From contig CAJTDK010000008.1 in NCBI GenBank assembly GCA_910575105.1, positions 124,001-188,000 on the forward strand: a DNA stretch of 64,000 nucleotides, read 5' to 3'. Positions 8,227 through 15,982 of this stretch are shown one piece after another. Numbering within the stretch: position 1 is the first letter of the stretch; every line of letters begins with the position of its first letter. The translations under genes were made by a program, and so were the position numbers. This DNA is from Lachnospiraceae bacterium. Its GTDB lineage: Bacteria; Bacillota; Clostridia; Lachnospirales; Lachnospiraceae. The notes below the pieces were generated by a model that was given only the letters and a program-made list of their open reading frames with translations, did no database searches and was not told where the DNA came from.

Positions 8227-8701
8227 TCTGCCCCGAATCATACAACCGCTTATCATCCAAATGGAATATGACAACGTTATCTTTTTCTGAATAGGTTCCT
8301 GCGACCTTATATGTATGCGATAGATCCATGTCATTCATTGTCATAAGCCCATGCACAAACGCCCGGCTTGTCACATGCATCTGGACATGATTCACAAGAT
8401 ATATTCTATCTGGAACCTTGAAAGAGAGCGTTTCCGTCTTTTCACACGGTGTTATGATGATAGAATCCATGCTCCTGTTCACTTTAAGACATATATACGA
8501 GGGCGCCCCAAGAATCCTTACCACATCTTTCCCGATATTAATTGCATTCCCCTTTCCGTAAAAGGATATCTCAAGCCTTACATTCTTTTTTTCACCTTTC
8601 CATAACCGATTTGGCGCTTCAATAGTTTTCTCATCCATTATCTCATCTCCCTGACTTTTGTATTGACCTGCAAAATAGTACTTCAGTTCTGCCTGTCCCA
8701 T
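8216..8701 (-). CDS. Hypothetical recombinase-operon protein (161 aa)
   Basis: Unrecognised 161-residue protein. It begins MGQAELKYYFAGQYKSQGDE and reads as a soluble beta-rich domain (VRLEISFYGKGNAINIGKDVVRIL, then NVVIFHLDDKRLYD). An internal ATG at 8638 with AGGGAG upstream would give 140 residues and is a credible alternative start. The gene begins 3 bases after the stop of the 264-aa gene, so the two are coupled. It probably acts with the serine recombinases, for example as an accessory DNA-binding or directionality factor, but no motif shows this. Confidence 0.65.
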   Translation of the reverse strand: MGQAELKYYFAGQYKSQGDEIMDEKTIEAPNRLWKGEKKNVRLEISFYGKGNAINIGKDVVRILGAPSYICLKVNRSMDSIIITPCEKTETLSFKVPDRIYLVNHVQMHVTSRAFVHGLMTMNDMDLSHTYKVAGTYSEKDNVVIFHLDDKRLYDSGQSED

Positions 8702-8704
8702 TTT

Positions 8705-9499
8705 TTACGCCTCAGATGAATAATCTGATTGTGTAAGAATCTCTCCCTCATCCCCCTTTATCTCCTGTTCCGCATCCGCAGGATGATCAGAGTATGCCTG
8801 TCCCGTATATTCTCCCAGATATTCAAATATACTCATCTGTCTTGCCTCAACATAATCGTTATAAGATTTACCAATACAGTCCTTATACGCATCCGGATAG
8901 TATCTCACCTGTTTTTTCTTAATCTCACCTGTTTCCTCATTGACAAATTCCACCGGCCGGGAAGCGAACATAATCGCTTCATCAAGCTCAAATACCAGAA
9001 CCAGCCCTTCCCTGGAATTCGCTACATGCCCAAGGACCTTATACCGGCAGCTCAGTTTCCATCCCATCAACTTATACACATTGTGAATGAAATCCTCGGA
9101 AGTAATGTCACGGTTCACCCACGCATTATCCTTTTGCCGTTTTCTCGCCCACGCCACAGAAGCGCTCTGCTCCTCCGGGCACATAACAACTGTCAGCTTT
9201 CTTTTGTCCGGATGGATCAATGGCAGAATATATTCCACCCCGGCGAACAGACGGACACTGGCCATATTAAACGTCATTCTGCCGTATTTGATACTGACCG
9301 CCGGCTTTTTCAGCATAGAAAACTGTGTACGGGGCGGCAGGACATAGCCGTCCAGATTTTCATACTCTAACTCCTGATTTTGTGCCATCCTTGATTTCAC
9401 AAGCTGGCGGATCAATTCCTGGTCACTGTAATTATAGGATTGCTCCTTTGCTCCTTTCTTTACCCCACCAATATTCTGAATTATTTCTATATCATCCAT
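8705..9499 (-). CDS. Hypothetical recombinase-operon protein (264 aa)
   Basis: A 264-residue protein with no recognised domain. N-terminal residues MDDIEIIQNIGGVKKG lead to a mixed alpha/beta body with SIKYGRMTFNMASVRLF, EYILPLIHPDKRKLTVVMCPEE and WKLSCRYKVLGHVANSREG. The C-terminus is acidic. It has GGAGG upstream of ATG 9499 and starts 17 bases after the large serine recombinase. Gene order (dead recombinase, active recombinase, this gene, 161-aa gene, Cys-rich gene) suggests a functional module. The role is unknown. Confidence 0.7.
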   Translation of the reverse strand: MDDIEIIQNIGGVKKGAKEQSYNYSDQELIRQLVKSRMAQNQELEYENLDGYVLPPRTQFSMLKKPAVSIKYGRMTFNMASVRLFAGVEYILPLIHPDKRKLTVVMCPEEQSASVAWARKRQKDNAWVNRDITSEDFIHNVYKLMGWKLSCRYKVLGHVANSREGLVLVFELDEAIMFASRPVEFVNEETGEIKKKQVRYYPDAYKDCIGKSYNDYVEARQMSIFEYLGEYTGQAYSDHPADAEQEIKGDEGEILTQSDYSSEA

Positions 9500-9515
9500 G
9501 ATCAGACCTCCGCAT

Positions 9516-11405
9516 TTACATCAGCATTAACAGTTCTTCCAGCTCATCCCTGATCTCTTTTCTGGCAGGAATTTTTCCGATGAGAGGATTGTCAGCAATA
9601 TTTCCTGCCTCTGTCATATCCTCTTCCGAAAGCGAAGCAACCATACTGTCTCTTCTTTTTCGCATCGCGTAAAGCATCCCGGCCTGACGTTTTCTCCATT
9701 CTCCCATATCCTCATTATTTAAATAAAGCTCACTGTTCTTATGTGGTATGTATCTCGAAGGTAACTGCCGCTGCTCTTTTGACAATGCTTCCGCCGCCTT
9801 CTTTACAGTCTTACTTGCTACAATCTGCGGTTCATCAAGAAAGAAGACCATAAGTTTTTTGCCGCCTCTCTCCCTGGTAATACCGCGGAACCTGAAACTG
9901 TATTTTTTGATCCAGTCCTGCTCTTCATATACAGCCGTACAGAATGCATTGGCTGAAAATGACAGTATCGGACTGCCTTCTTCGTTTTTCCACCGAAAAC
10001 CTCCAGATCCATCGCCGCAGTTTCTGATGATGATTGTCTGCAGCAATGGATGATACAAAAACTCTATATTTGCACAATCATTAAATCTGTCATGGCATTT
10101 TTTATTAAATTTTAACTGTTTATTGGTTATCGTAAGCGTCGGAGTATCCCTGCCTATAAAATAGGCACTGTGCGGAACATAATATCCGGTAAAATCCATG
10201 GAAAGGACTTTACTGTGCTCTTCCCCGTTAATGATCCTCGCTTCATACTCTAAATGTTCATATTCCTCATCACTGTATACACTGCGTGACAGTTCCGCCA
10301 AAGCTTTTCTGTCTATACCGCTGAAACCCGGATGGGTACTAACGAATCCCTTTAATCTTCCCGTGCCGATCACTCGGATATCCGGTACACCATCTACTCT
10401 TCTGCTGGATGCCATCATATGTGCCGCTCTTGCTATTTCCGGAGTAACTATCCCTCCATGGTGATTTGGTACAAATGCACTTTCTCTTATTCCGTCGTTT
10501 TTCATTTTCTTTCCTTTCTTATAATCAACAGTAATTGTCTTTCTTGCTCTCAAATCTCCCCACCTTCTTTCGTTCATGAGAATATTACTAACCATATCTC
10601 CGTTCCAGTCAGTTCTGCCCGTAAGGGTTTTTCGTTCCTTGTCTGTAAGGATTTCCGCTATTTCATCATAAGAATATCCGTAAATACGGGCAAGGAATAT
10701 AAAACGGACAGTCAGCGCCTCATCTTCGACGATGACAAAACCGCCGTCTGCTGTATGCCTGTACCCGAGCAGATCCGATACCGGGAACTGCCCTGTACAG
10801 ATCCGCTGATCATAAGAGAGTATCATCCTGCGGCTCTTGTTATCCGACTCCCAGTCTGCAAGCATGGCATGGATGGAAAGCGCCTGATTACAGTCTGGAT
10901 CTAAGGTATAGATATTTTCCGTCTCAAAGTAAACACCTACCGGATGGGAAGGGTTCTTTGTCTTTAAATTGCTGATCTGCTCCATACAATCAGTCATATT
11001 CCTTGCAAAACGGGAGACACTGGCGCAAAGGATCAAGTCCATCTTCTTATCCGCTGCGTCTTTAAGCATCCTCTTGAATTCAGTCCTTTTCTTTATTGAA
11101 GTGCCGGTCTTGCCCTCATCCGCATAGATTTCCTTCATCGTCCAGTTCGGAGTTTTACTGATCTTCTCCGTGTAATATTTCGTCTGGTTTTCAATTGACG
11201 ACACCTGCTCCTCACTCTTAGTGCTGACTCTGGCGTATACAGCCACGGCCTTTTCTCCTCCATCCTGAATAGAAGGCTTTGGTCTGGCCGGATAAAAAAC
11301 AGTCCCTTCCGGTATCCTGGCATTTCGCACCCTTTTTCTGGTAATAGTTTTCCGCTCTTCATGATCAGCATTCTGCGGCACCTGAATCTCTTTTCCTTCG
11401 TTCAT
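9516..11405 (-). CDS. Large serine recombinase
   Basis: About 629 residues. The catalytic domain begins VAVYARVSTKSEEQ with nucleophile Ser near residue 61, followed by EIYADEGKTGTSIKKRTEFKRML and CASVSRFARN. A recombinase domain follows (DLLGYRHTADGGFVIVEDE, then ILMNERRWGDLR), then a long C-terminal region. The C-terminal part lacks the usual zinc-ribbon CxxC pairs. I chose ATG 11405 (MNEGKEIQ) because GGGGAGG precedes it; an earlier in-frame ATG at 11453 lies inside the upstream gene. An extra stretch of about 45 residues precedes the catalytic domain. Such enzymes integrate, excise or invert DNA. The partner upstream is a dead paralogue. Confidence 0.9.
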   Translation of the reverse strand: MNEGKEIQVPQNADHEERKTITRKRVRNARIPEGTVFYPARPKPSIQDGGEKAVAVYARVSTKSEEQVSSIENQTKYYTEKISKTPNWTMKEIYADEGKTGTSIKKRTEFKRMLKDAADKKMDLILCASVSRFARNMTDCMEQISNLKTKNPSHPVGVYFETENIYTLDPDCNQALSIHAMLADWESDNKSRRMILSYDQRICTGQFPVSDLLGYRHTADGGFVIVEDEALTVRFIFLARIYGYSYDEIAEILTDKERKTLTGRTDWNGDMVSNILMNERRWGDLRARKTITVDYKKGKKMKNDGIRESAFVPNHHGGIVTPEIARAAHMMASSRRVDGVPDIRVIGTGRLKGFVSTHPGFSGIDRKALAELSRSVYSDEEYEHLEYEARIINGEEHSKVLSMDFTGYYVPHSAYFIGRDTPTLTITNKQLKFNKKCHDRFNDCANIEFLYHPLLQTIIIRNCGDGSGGFRWKNEEGSPILSFSANAFCTAVYEEQDWIKKYSFRFRGITRERGGKKLMVFFLDEPQIVASKTVKKAAEALSKEQRQLPSRYIPHKNSELYLNNEDMGEWRKRQAGMLYAMRKRRDSMVASLSEEDMTEAGNIADNPLIGKIPARKEIRDELEELLMLM

Positions 11406-11419
11406 CGCAAACCTCCCCG

Positions 11420-11896
11420 TCATCGGATCGCACGCATGATGGCCGTATGCCATTCCCTGAAATCATCTGGATTTAGGGAAATGTACTTCTCCGCCATCTT
11501 AGCCAGTTCCTGCAGTTGATTTTCTTCGTTCCTTATTGTATCGATGTGATAATACTTATCCTCTGTAACGACATCCACGCCATTGCCGAATCCCCTGAGC
11601 ATTTTAAACAAATAACAAAACTCTCTTGTATCTGCGGCAAGATACCCCTTAGTCTGTACCGCAATACATTCTACTTTCCCACATCTGCATTCATAAAGAA
11701 GCCTCAGCATTTCCGGCCTCTTAGCAATTTCCCTGTTTCCGGTAATGTCAACATAAACTCCGGCCAGTTCATACTTATTGGAACCTTTATACTTGTCAAC
11801 ATAATATTTCTGATGATACAAAAGGGCTTCATCCCGCCGATCATCCCACAGTTTAGCCAGTTTCGCATATCCGGCGACGTTAATTTTCTTACTCAT
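11420..11896 (-). CDS. Serine-recombinase-like protein lacking the catalytic serine
   Basis: A 158-residue protein that aligns by eye with the catalytic domain of the next gene: NVAGYAKLAK corresponds to VAVYARVSTK, so Ser is Ala and Arg is Lys. GVYVDITGNREIAKRPEMLRLL corresponds to EIYADEGKTGTSIKKRTEFKRML, and the SRFARN block is replaced by KGYLAADT. The recombinase and zinc domains are absent. It probably cannot cut DNA. It may form heterodimers with, or regulate, the active recombinase, whose start lies 14 bases downstream. First gene of the operon behind the promoter at 12096-12124. Confidence 0.65.
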   Translation of the reverse strand: MSKKINVAGYAKLAKLWDDRRDEALLYHQKYYVDKYKGSNKYELAGVYVDITGNREIAKRPEMLRLLYECRCGKVECIAVQTKGYLAADTREFCYLFKMLRGFGNGVDVVTEDKYYHIDTIRNEENQLQELAKMAEKYISLNPDDFREWHTAIMRAIR

Positions 11897-12197
11897 CCTC
11901 TGTCTCCGTTTCTGTTACAATACATCTATTTTCCGGCAGTCTCCAGAATCATTAATCATTCCTCAGATTTTCGGTAAGACTTTACACCATCTTTTCTGCT
12001 CTTATATATCCTAATATGATATCTGGATATCATAACTACTCTGTCTTTGTTTCCGCAGCCTTTTTTACTGTCGCAAATATATCCACTATGGTTATATCAT
12101 AAGACCGAAACGGTTAGTTGTCAATCCAAAACTATCCAATTTGGATACATAAATTGTACCAAAACGGAAATATAATAATAAAATAGGAGGTGTCATC
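11897..12197. promoter_or_regulatory. Divergent regulatory region between the recombinase operon and the XRE gene
   Basis: No gene fits here. Besides the leftward promoter at 12096-12124, it holds a near-perfect 15-bp palindrome TATCCAATTTGGATA (12133-12147). Two copies of ACC(G/A)AAACGG (12104-12113 and 12158-12167) flank it. A TATAAT at 12171-12176 could serve the XRE gene, although its -35 is poor. The layout is typical of an XRE repressor controlling itself and a divergent operon. Confidence 0.5.
12096..12124 (-). promoter_or_regulatory. Promoter of the serine recombinase operon
   Basis: On the minus strand, TTGACA (12119-12124), a 17-base spacer and TATGAT (12096-12101) lie about 200 bases upstream of the first recombinase gene. 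One of the ACCGAAACGG repeats falls inside the spacer, so a bound regulator would block RNA polymerase. Confidence 0.65.
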
Positions 12198-12521
12198 ATG
12201 GAACTAAAAAAAATTCGTACTCAAAAAGGACTAACACAGCAAGCTGTAGCGGATGGAATTCAATGTTCTCCGACTGTCTATGCCCGATACGAGCGCGGTG
12301 AAAGGGAGCCCTCCATTGAAATGCTGCTTAAACTTTCTTCTTTTTTCGATGTTACCGTGGACTATCTTCTTGGTAATGTTGAAACAACGATGTCAACTTT
12401 TACAAAATATGAGATGGATTTAGTCATGGCAGCCAGAGGCGCCGACGACCGTGCAAAAGAGGATGCACTGAATACACTGCGGGCACACCAGATTAAAAAA
12501 GCAAAAGTCTGCCGGGCATAA
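12198..12521 (+). CDS. XRE-family transcriptional regulator
   Basis: A 107-residue protein with a Cro/CI helix-turn-helix at residues 1-60 (IRTQKGLTQQAVADGIQCSPTVYARYERGEREPSIEMLLKLSSFF, then VTVDYLLG). The C-terminal 45 residues are helical and charged and may dimerise. A strong AGGAGG precedes ATG 12198. It is the only plus-strand gene in this part of the locus and diverges from the recombinase operon. It probably controls that operon and itself through the palindrome and ACCxAAACGG repeats between them. Confidence 0.9.
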   Translation: MELKKIRTQKGLTQQAVADGIQCSPTVYARYERGEREPSIEMLLKLSSFFDVTVDYLLGNVETTMSTFTKYEMDLVMAARGADDRAKEDALNTLRAHQIKKAKVCRA

Positions 12522-12565
12522 TGAAAAAAAAGGGAAACATTATATATTTATCCTGGGACTGATAA

Positions 12566-12610
12566 GGATGCAGCTTAAGACCCCGCTTCGGCTGCATCCC
12601 TTTTAATTTT
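12566..12610 (+). terminator. Intrinsic terminator after the XRE gene
   Basis: GGATGCAGC (12566-12574) pairs with GCTGCATCC (12591-12599) around a 16-base loop, followed by CTTTTAATTTT. It lies about 45 bases after the XRE stop codon. Confidence 0.75.
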
Positions 12611-12630
12611 GCAAGAAGCTGTAAATAATC

Positions 12631-13010
12631 TTATGCACTTACCTTTTGCACAATTAAAACGCATAAACTCCATACCCATAAATCCCTATCCCCAATCTTA
12701 TAGCTTCTTCTCCTTACCGTATCACTTGAATTGCCTTCAAACGTATTCGCCCTCCCGTTCTTTACATCCACAGCGATGTCTACGTGATGATCGCCCGCTC
12801 CCCAGTCAAAAAAGATAATGTCTCCCGGTGACGGAACATAACTTCTGTCTTTAAGTCTACCCCTGCTCCTGAACCAGGACACCTCATTAGGTGGGACGTT
12901 TTCATACCCAAACGGGTAGTTACGCTCGGCTTGTGACTGGACAGGAGTATCATTGTCCCCGCTGCCTGTTATCGCCTTGTCAGCAGCAAGCTGACAGTTA
13001 TAACTTAGTA
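12631..13010 (-). pseudogene. Remnant of a CHAP-type cell-wall hydrolase
   Basis: The open frame ends SYVPSPGDIIFFDWGAGDHHVDIAVDVKNGRANTFEGN, then VRRRSYKIGD. This is the C-terminal half of a CHAP amidase/endopeptidase domain, including the conserved DH and EGN. Upstream the frame continues (YNCQLAADKAITGSGD, ERNYPFGYENVPPNEVSWF) to a stop near 13010 without the N-terminal catalytic cysteine region or a plausible start. The gene is therefore truncated and likely dead, perhaps cut when the recombination island entered. Confidence 0.55.
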
Positions 13011-13063
13011 TTTCTCGCTATCTGAAAAGGATTTAAAGACTGGCAGCTGATCTTTCTTTGGAA

Positions 13064-14140
13064 TCACTCTACTCCCATAATCTTTATATAGTCTTCCCTT
13101 TTATCCCGCATGATACGCAGTCCCTCTCCAAGCTCCTTCAGAGATAGTTTTTGTGTAATCAACCTCTCCGGCATTATCCCTCCGCCAGAAAGCTTTTCTA
13201 AAGCATAATGCCAGTCATCATCTGCCTTTCCTGTAAATGAAGAATTCCATGTCCCGGTGACAGTAAGCTGGTTCCTGAGTATTTTCCAATAAGTGTCCCT
13301 TGGAACCTCTATATCTGAAAATGGGTTTCCTGCCAGGCACACTTTCCCAGACACAGCCGTCAGGTCTATTGCATTTATTATCGTCTCATTTCTCCCCACG
13401 CACTCAAAGAATATATCTGCCCCCATGCCGTCTGTCTTTTCCATAAGCCAAAGGCCCAACTCCTTGTTTCTATTCTTGGGACAGGCGTCCCGTAATTGTC
13501 CGCTGTCAAAAAAACAGTCCTCTGAAACACCCGTTTTTAAAACGGCTGCCTTCTGAAACTCTTTATTTCCAATCACAAAAACATGTTTAAATCCTGCTTC
13601 CTTAAGGAACATCACAAGTAAAATCCCTATGGTACCTAGGCCGCAGACTGCTATCTTGTCCTCGGTCCGCGGTTTGGTACGTCTCATGGCATGCACAGCC
13701 ACCGCCATAGGTTCTAACATTGCTGCTGCCTCAAAAGATACCGTATCCGGAAGTTCAATCAGATTTTCCACAGGGACGGCCGCATATTCCGCAAACCCGC
13801 CGTTCCTCCTTGAACCCAGATAGCTGTAGTTCCTGCACAACTCGTATTTTTCCAGCCTGCAGGCTGCGCATTCCCTGCAGGGAACTAGCGGAAATATCCC
13901 TACCCTTCTATGCAGGAAATGTCTGTCCGCTCCTTTTCCAAGCGCTGCCACCTCCCCGGAAAATTCATGGCCGGGAATCAAAGGCATCTTATGTGTGCCA
14001 TCCTGGAAAATCCGCGGGATATCAGAACCGCAGATACCACAGGCTTTTATTTTCACAAGCACTTCTTTTTCCACTGGCACAGGATCTGCCACGTCTTTCA
14101 ACTTTATATCACCTATATTCAGCAACACATATGCTTTCAT
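13064..14140 (-). CDS. Zinc-dependent medium-chain dehydrogenase, probable pentulose-phosphate reductase (TarJ-like)
   Basis: 358 residues. KACGICGSDIPRIF and PGHEFSGEV hold the catalytic zinc ligands, PCRECAACRLEKYELC the structural zinc cysteines, and VCGLGTIGILLVMFLKEAG the NAD(P) Rossmann motif. The general family includes sorbitol, galactitol-phosphate and TarJ ribulose-5-phosphate reductases. Because it follows a sugar-phosphate cytidylyltransferase and a pentose-phosphate epimerase, reduction of a ketopentose 5-phosphate to a pentitol phosphate is the best inference. GGAGG precedes ATG 14140. The substrate is not proven. Confidence 0.82.
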   Translation of the reverse strand: MKAYVLLNIGDIKLKDVADPVPVEKEVLVKIKACGICGSDIPRIFQDGTHKMPLIPGHEFSGEVAALGKGADRHFLHRRVGIFPLVPCRECAACRLEKYELCRNYSYLGSRRNGGFAEYAAVPVENLIELPDTVSFEAAAMLEPMAVAVHAMRRTKPRTEDKIAVCGLGTIGILLVMFLKEAGFKHVFVIGNKEFQKAAVLKTGVSEDCFFDSGQLRDACPKNRNKELGLWLMEKTDGMGADIFFECVGRNETIINAIDLTAVSGKVCLAGNPFSDIEVPRDTYWKILRNQLTVTGTWNSSFTGKADDDWHYALEKLSGGGIMPERLITQKLSLKELGEGLRIMRDKREDYIKIMGVE

Positions 14141-14229
14141 CCTCTTCCTCCGACAGTTCTATTCAATATTTTCCATCGATACGCCCCAAAAATCCGCTTC
14201 AAGATCTTTACATCCGACGCACTATATGT

Positions 14230-15129
14230 TCAAAAAAACTGCTCTTTCTGCCTGCGGAAATGTTCCAAATCCGCTTTTGTAGTAATCTTATAATTATTTT
14301 CGTCTCCCGGAATCATGACAATATTCATTCCCGCCATGACTGCCGGTTCCGTAGAACCGTTTATTCTGCGCAGACCGTCGGGCAGCAGGCGTAGATTCGC
14401 CGCATAATATTTGTCAAAGGCAAATACTTCCGGCGCCTGCCCCGCAAATATCTTTTTCCGGTCAAGCAGTTCTGATACACATCTGCCCCCGTCGCTCAGA
14501 TAGACCGTATCCTTCATAGGCAGGACGGGCATGACTCCGTCGTGGTTTTTTAATGCCTCAAAGCAGGCTGTAATCTGTTCTTTAGTGAGATTTGGACGAA
14601 CGGCATCGTGGATAAGGATGGTATATGCGGTTTGAACGACATTGTAAGCGGAGATGACATTGTGTGCGAGAACGGTATGCATAGTTTGAACATCCTGGAC
14701 AGAATTATGTTGATAATCGGAATAATAAACAGCATCCATTGAACCTTCTGTGCCGCTTTTGCTGCTTGTATTGCTTTTGTTGCCGGCACTACTGATGATG
14801 CTCATGTTATTCGCGCTTCTAATACTGGTGATGCCAGAACCTTTTATATCTTTAAGAGCATGAAAAATAGAGGACTGCCTCTCAGCCCCCGGTACGGAAA
14901 AACCACAGATCTTTTCTGTAGCCAGCCTGCTTTTTCTGAGGTCGGCCAGGATGTCCTCTCTCCACTTTTTCCCGGCCACAATCTGTACTGCGTCTATCAG
15001 GGGATGGGCAAGAAGCGTTTCCAGAGAATAGGTAATCAGCATCTTCCCTGACACCCTGATATACTGCTTCGGGATATCCGATCCCATTCGCCGGCCTGCC
15101 CCGCCGGATAATAATACTGCTATGTTCAT
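14230..15129 (-). CDS. IspD/TarI-family cytidylyltransferase with a duplicated insertion
   Basis: 299 residues. NIAVLLSGGAGRRMGSDIPKQY is the CTP-binding signature. VPGAERQSSIFHALKDI and ILIHDAVRPN follow, as in IspD (methylerythritol phosphate) and TarI (ribitol phosphate) cytidylyltransferases. About 70 residues (97-167) rich in Ser, Asn and Thr separate two blocks that are normally adjacent, and VQTMHTVLAHNVI looks like a copy of VQTAYTILIHDAV. ATG 15129 (AGGAAGG upstream) is the start; the frame is open further but that part is not family-like. Between an epimerase and a reductase, CDP-pentitol synthesis is more likely than isoprenoid synthesis. Confidence 0.8.
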   Translation of the reverse strand: MNIAVLLSGGAGRRMGSDIPKQYIRVSGKMLITYSLETLLAHPLIDAVQIVAGKKWREDILADLRKSRLATEKICGFSVPGAERQSSIFHALKDIKGSGITSIRSANNMSIISSAGNKSNTSSKSGTEGSMDAVYYSDYQHNSVQDVQTMHTVLAHNVISAYNVVQTAYTILIHDAVRPNLTKEQITACFEALKNHDGVMPVLPMKDTVYLSDGGRCVSELLDRKKIFAGQAPEVFAFDKYYAANLRLLPDGLRRINGSTEPAVMAGMNIVMIPGDENNYKITTKADLEHFRRQKEQFF

Positions 15130-15221
15130 AATATAACCTTCCTGCTGTAAGAAGCTTTGGAAAGCTTCTAGCCGCACAGTTGGAAACCTGTTCTCCTGCA
15201 TTCTTTTTATTCACTCAAAAA

Positions 15222-15884
15222 TCAGAATTTCAGCTCCCGGATATCCTGCAATGTCTCTCCATATGATCTGTCCTTGCCGAAGAGCAGCGTTGTCCCCAGC
15301 ACAAACCCCCGCACTCCCCTGGGTGCATACTCCAGTATCCGTCCCGCACTGCAGGCTCCATCCCAATACAGCTCAAAATCCATGTCCTCTTTCATCGAAA
15401 GCAGCTTCGTAATCTTCTTTCCCACATAAGGAAGGTACATCTGCCCGGCATTCCCCGGGTTTACTGACATTACAAGAACCTTTTTTACTATTCTTAACAT
15501 CTCAAAGACGGTTTCTACCGAAGTCCCCGGATTAATGGCAATGCCGGGGATCATGCCTGCGTCTATAATTCGCTGGAGAGTGGTAGAGGGATGGTATTCT
15601 GCCTCCGGGTGGATGTAGACGGTGTCGCCTCTTCGCAGGTTTTGTAGGAAAAGGCCGATGTTATTGCTGGGGTGCTCGATCATCAGATGGACATCCAGCG
15701 GCTTCGATGCGGCGCTGGCTATGTAGCGCATGTCATTTAAAGACATGGCAAAGTTGGGTACGTAGCGTCCGTCCATGATGTCGATGTGAAAGGAGTCGAT
15801 CCCGCCTTTTTCCAGATTATGTATTTCTTTCTCCAGATTAGCGTAGTTTGCGCACATCATGGAGGCCGTTAATTCAAAAGTCAT
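15222..15884 (-). CDS. Ribulose-phosphate 3-epimerase family protein
   Basis: 220 residues, a TIM-barrel epimerase. ASMMCANYANLEKEI, FHIDIMDGRYVPNFAMS, LDVHLMIEHP, AINPGTS and VMSVNPGNAGQMYLPY carry the metal-binding His and Asp residues of the family. The usual late DGG is DGACSAG here, slightly divergent. The start at ATG 15884 follows AGGAG. Family members interconvert ribulose and xylulose 5-phosphate or related ketoses. First gene of the trio ending in the reductase, it probably supplies the ketopentose phosphate for the CDP-pentitol. Confidence 0.88.
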   Translation of the reverse strand: MTFELTASMMCANYANLEKEIHNLEKGGIDSFHIDIMDGRYVPNFAMSLNDMRYIASAASKPLDVHLMIEHPSNNIGLFLQNLRRGDTVYIHPEAEYHPSTTLQRIIDAGMIPGIAINPGTSVETVFEMLRIVKKVLVMSVNPGNAGQMYLPYVGKKITKLLSMKEDMDFELYWDGACSAGRILEYAPRGVRGFVLGTTLLFGKDRSYGETLQDIRELKF

Positions 15885-15982
15885 GATTATAGTCTCCTGT
15901 AAGGGTGTATTATGGTGTTGCCAAATTATTAGTGCAACGCTCAAAATACCGATTGTTTTCCTGCTCTTAAGATGTGAACAGG

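Noticed and set aside
8241-8334. The upstream extension of the small Cys-rich gene frame
   Set aside because: It runs out of frame through the well-supported 161-aa gene and has no ribosome site; only the part from about 8226 looks coding.
14230-15201. The longer start of the cytidylyltransferase at 15201
   Set aside because: The first 24 codons are not family-like, and ATG 15129 has a good ribosome site directly before the CTP-binding motif.
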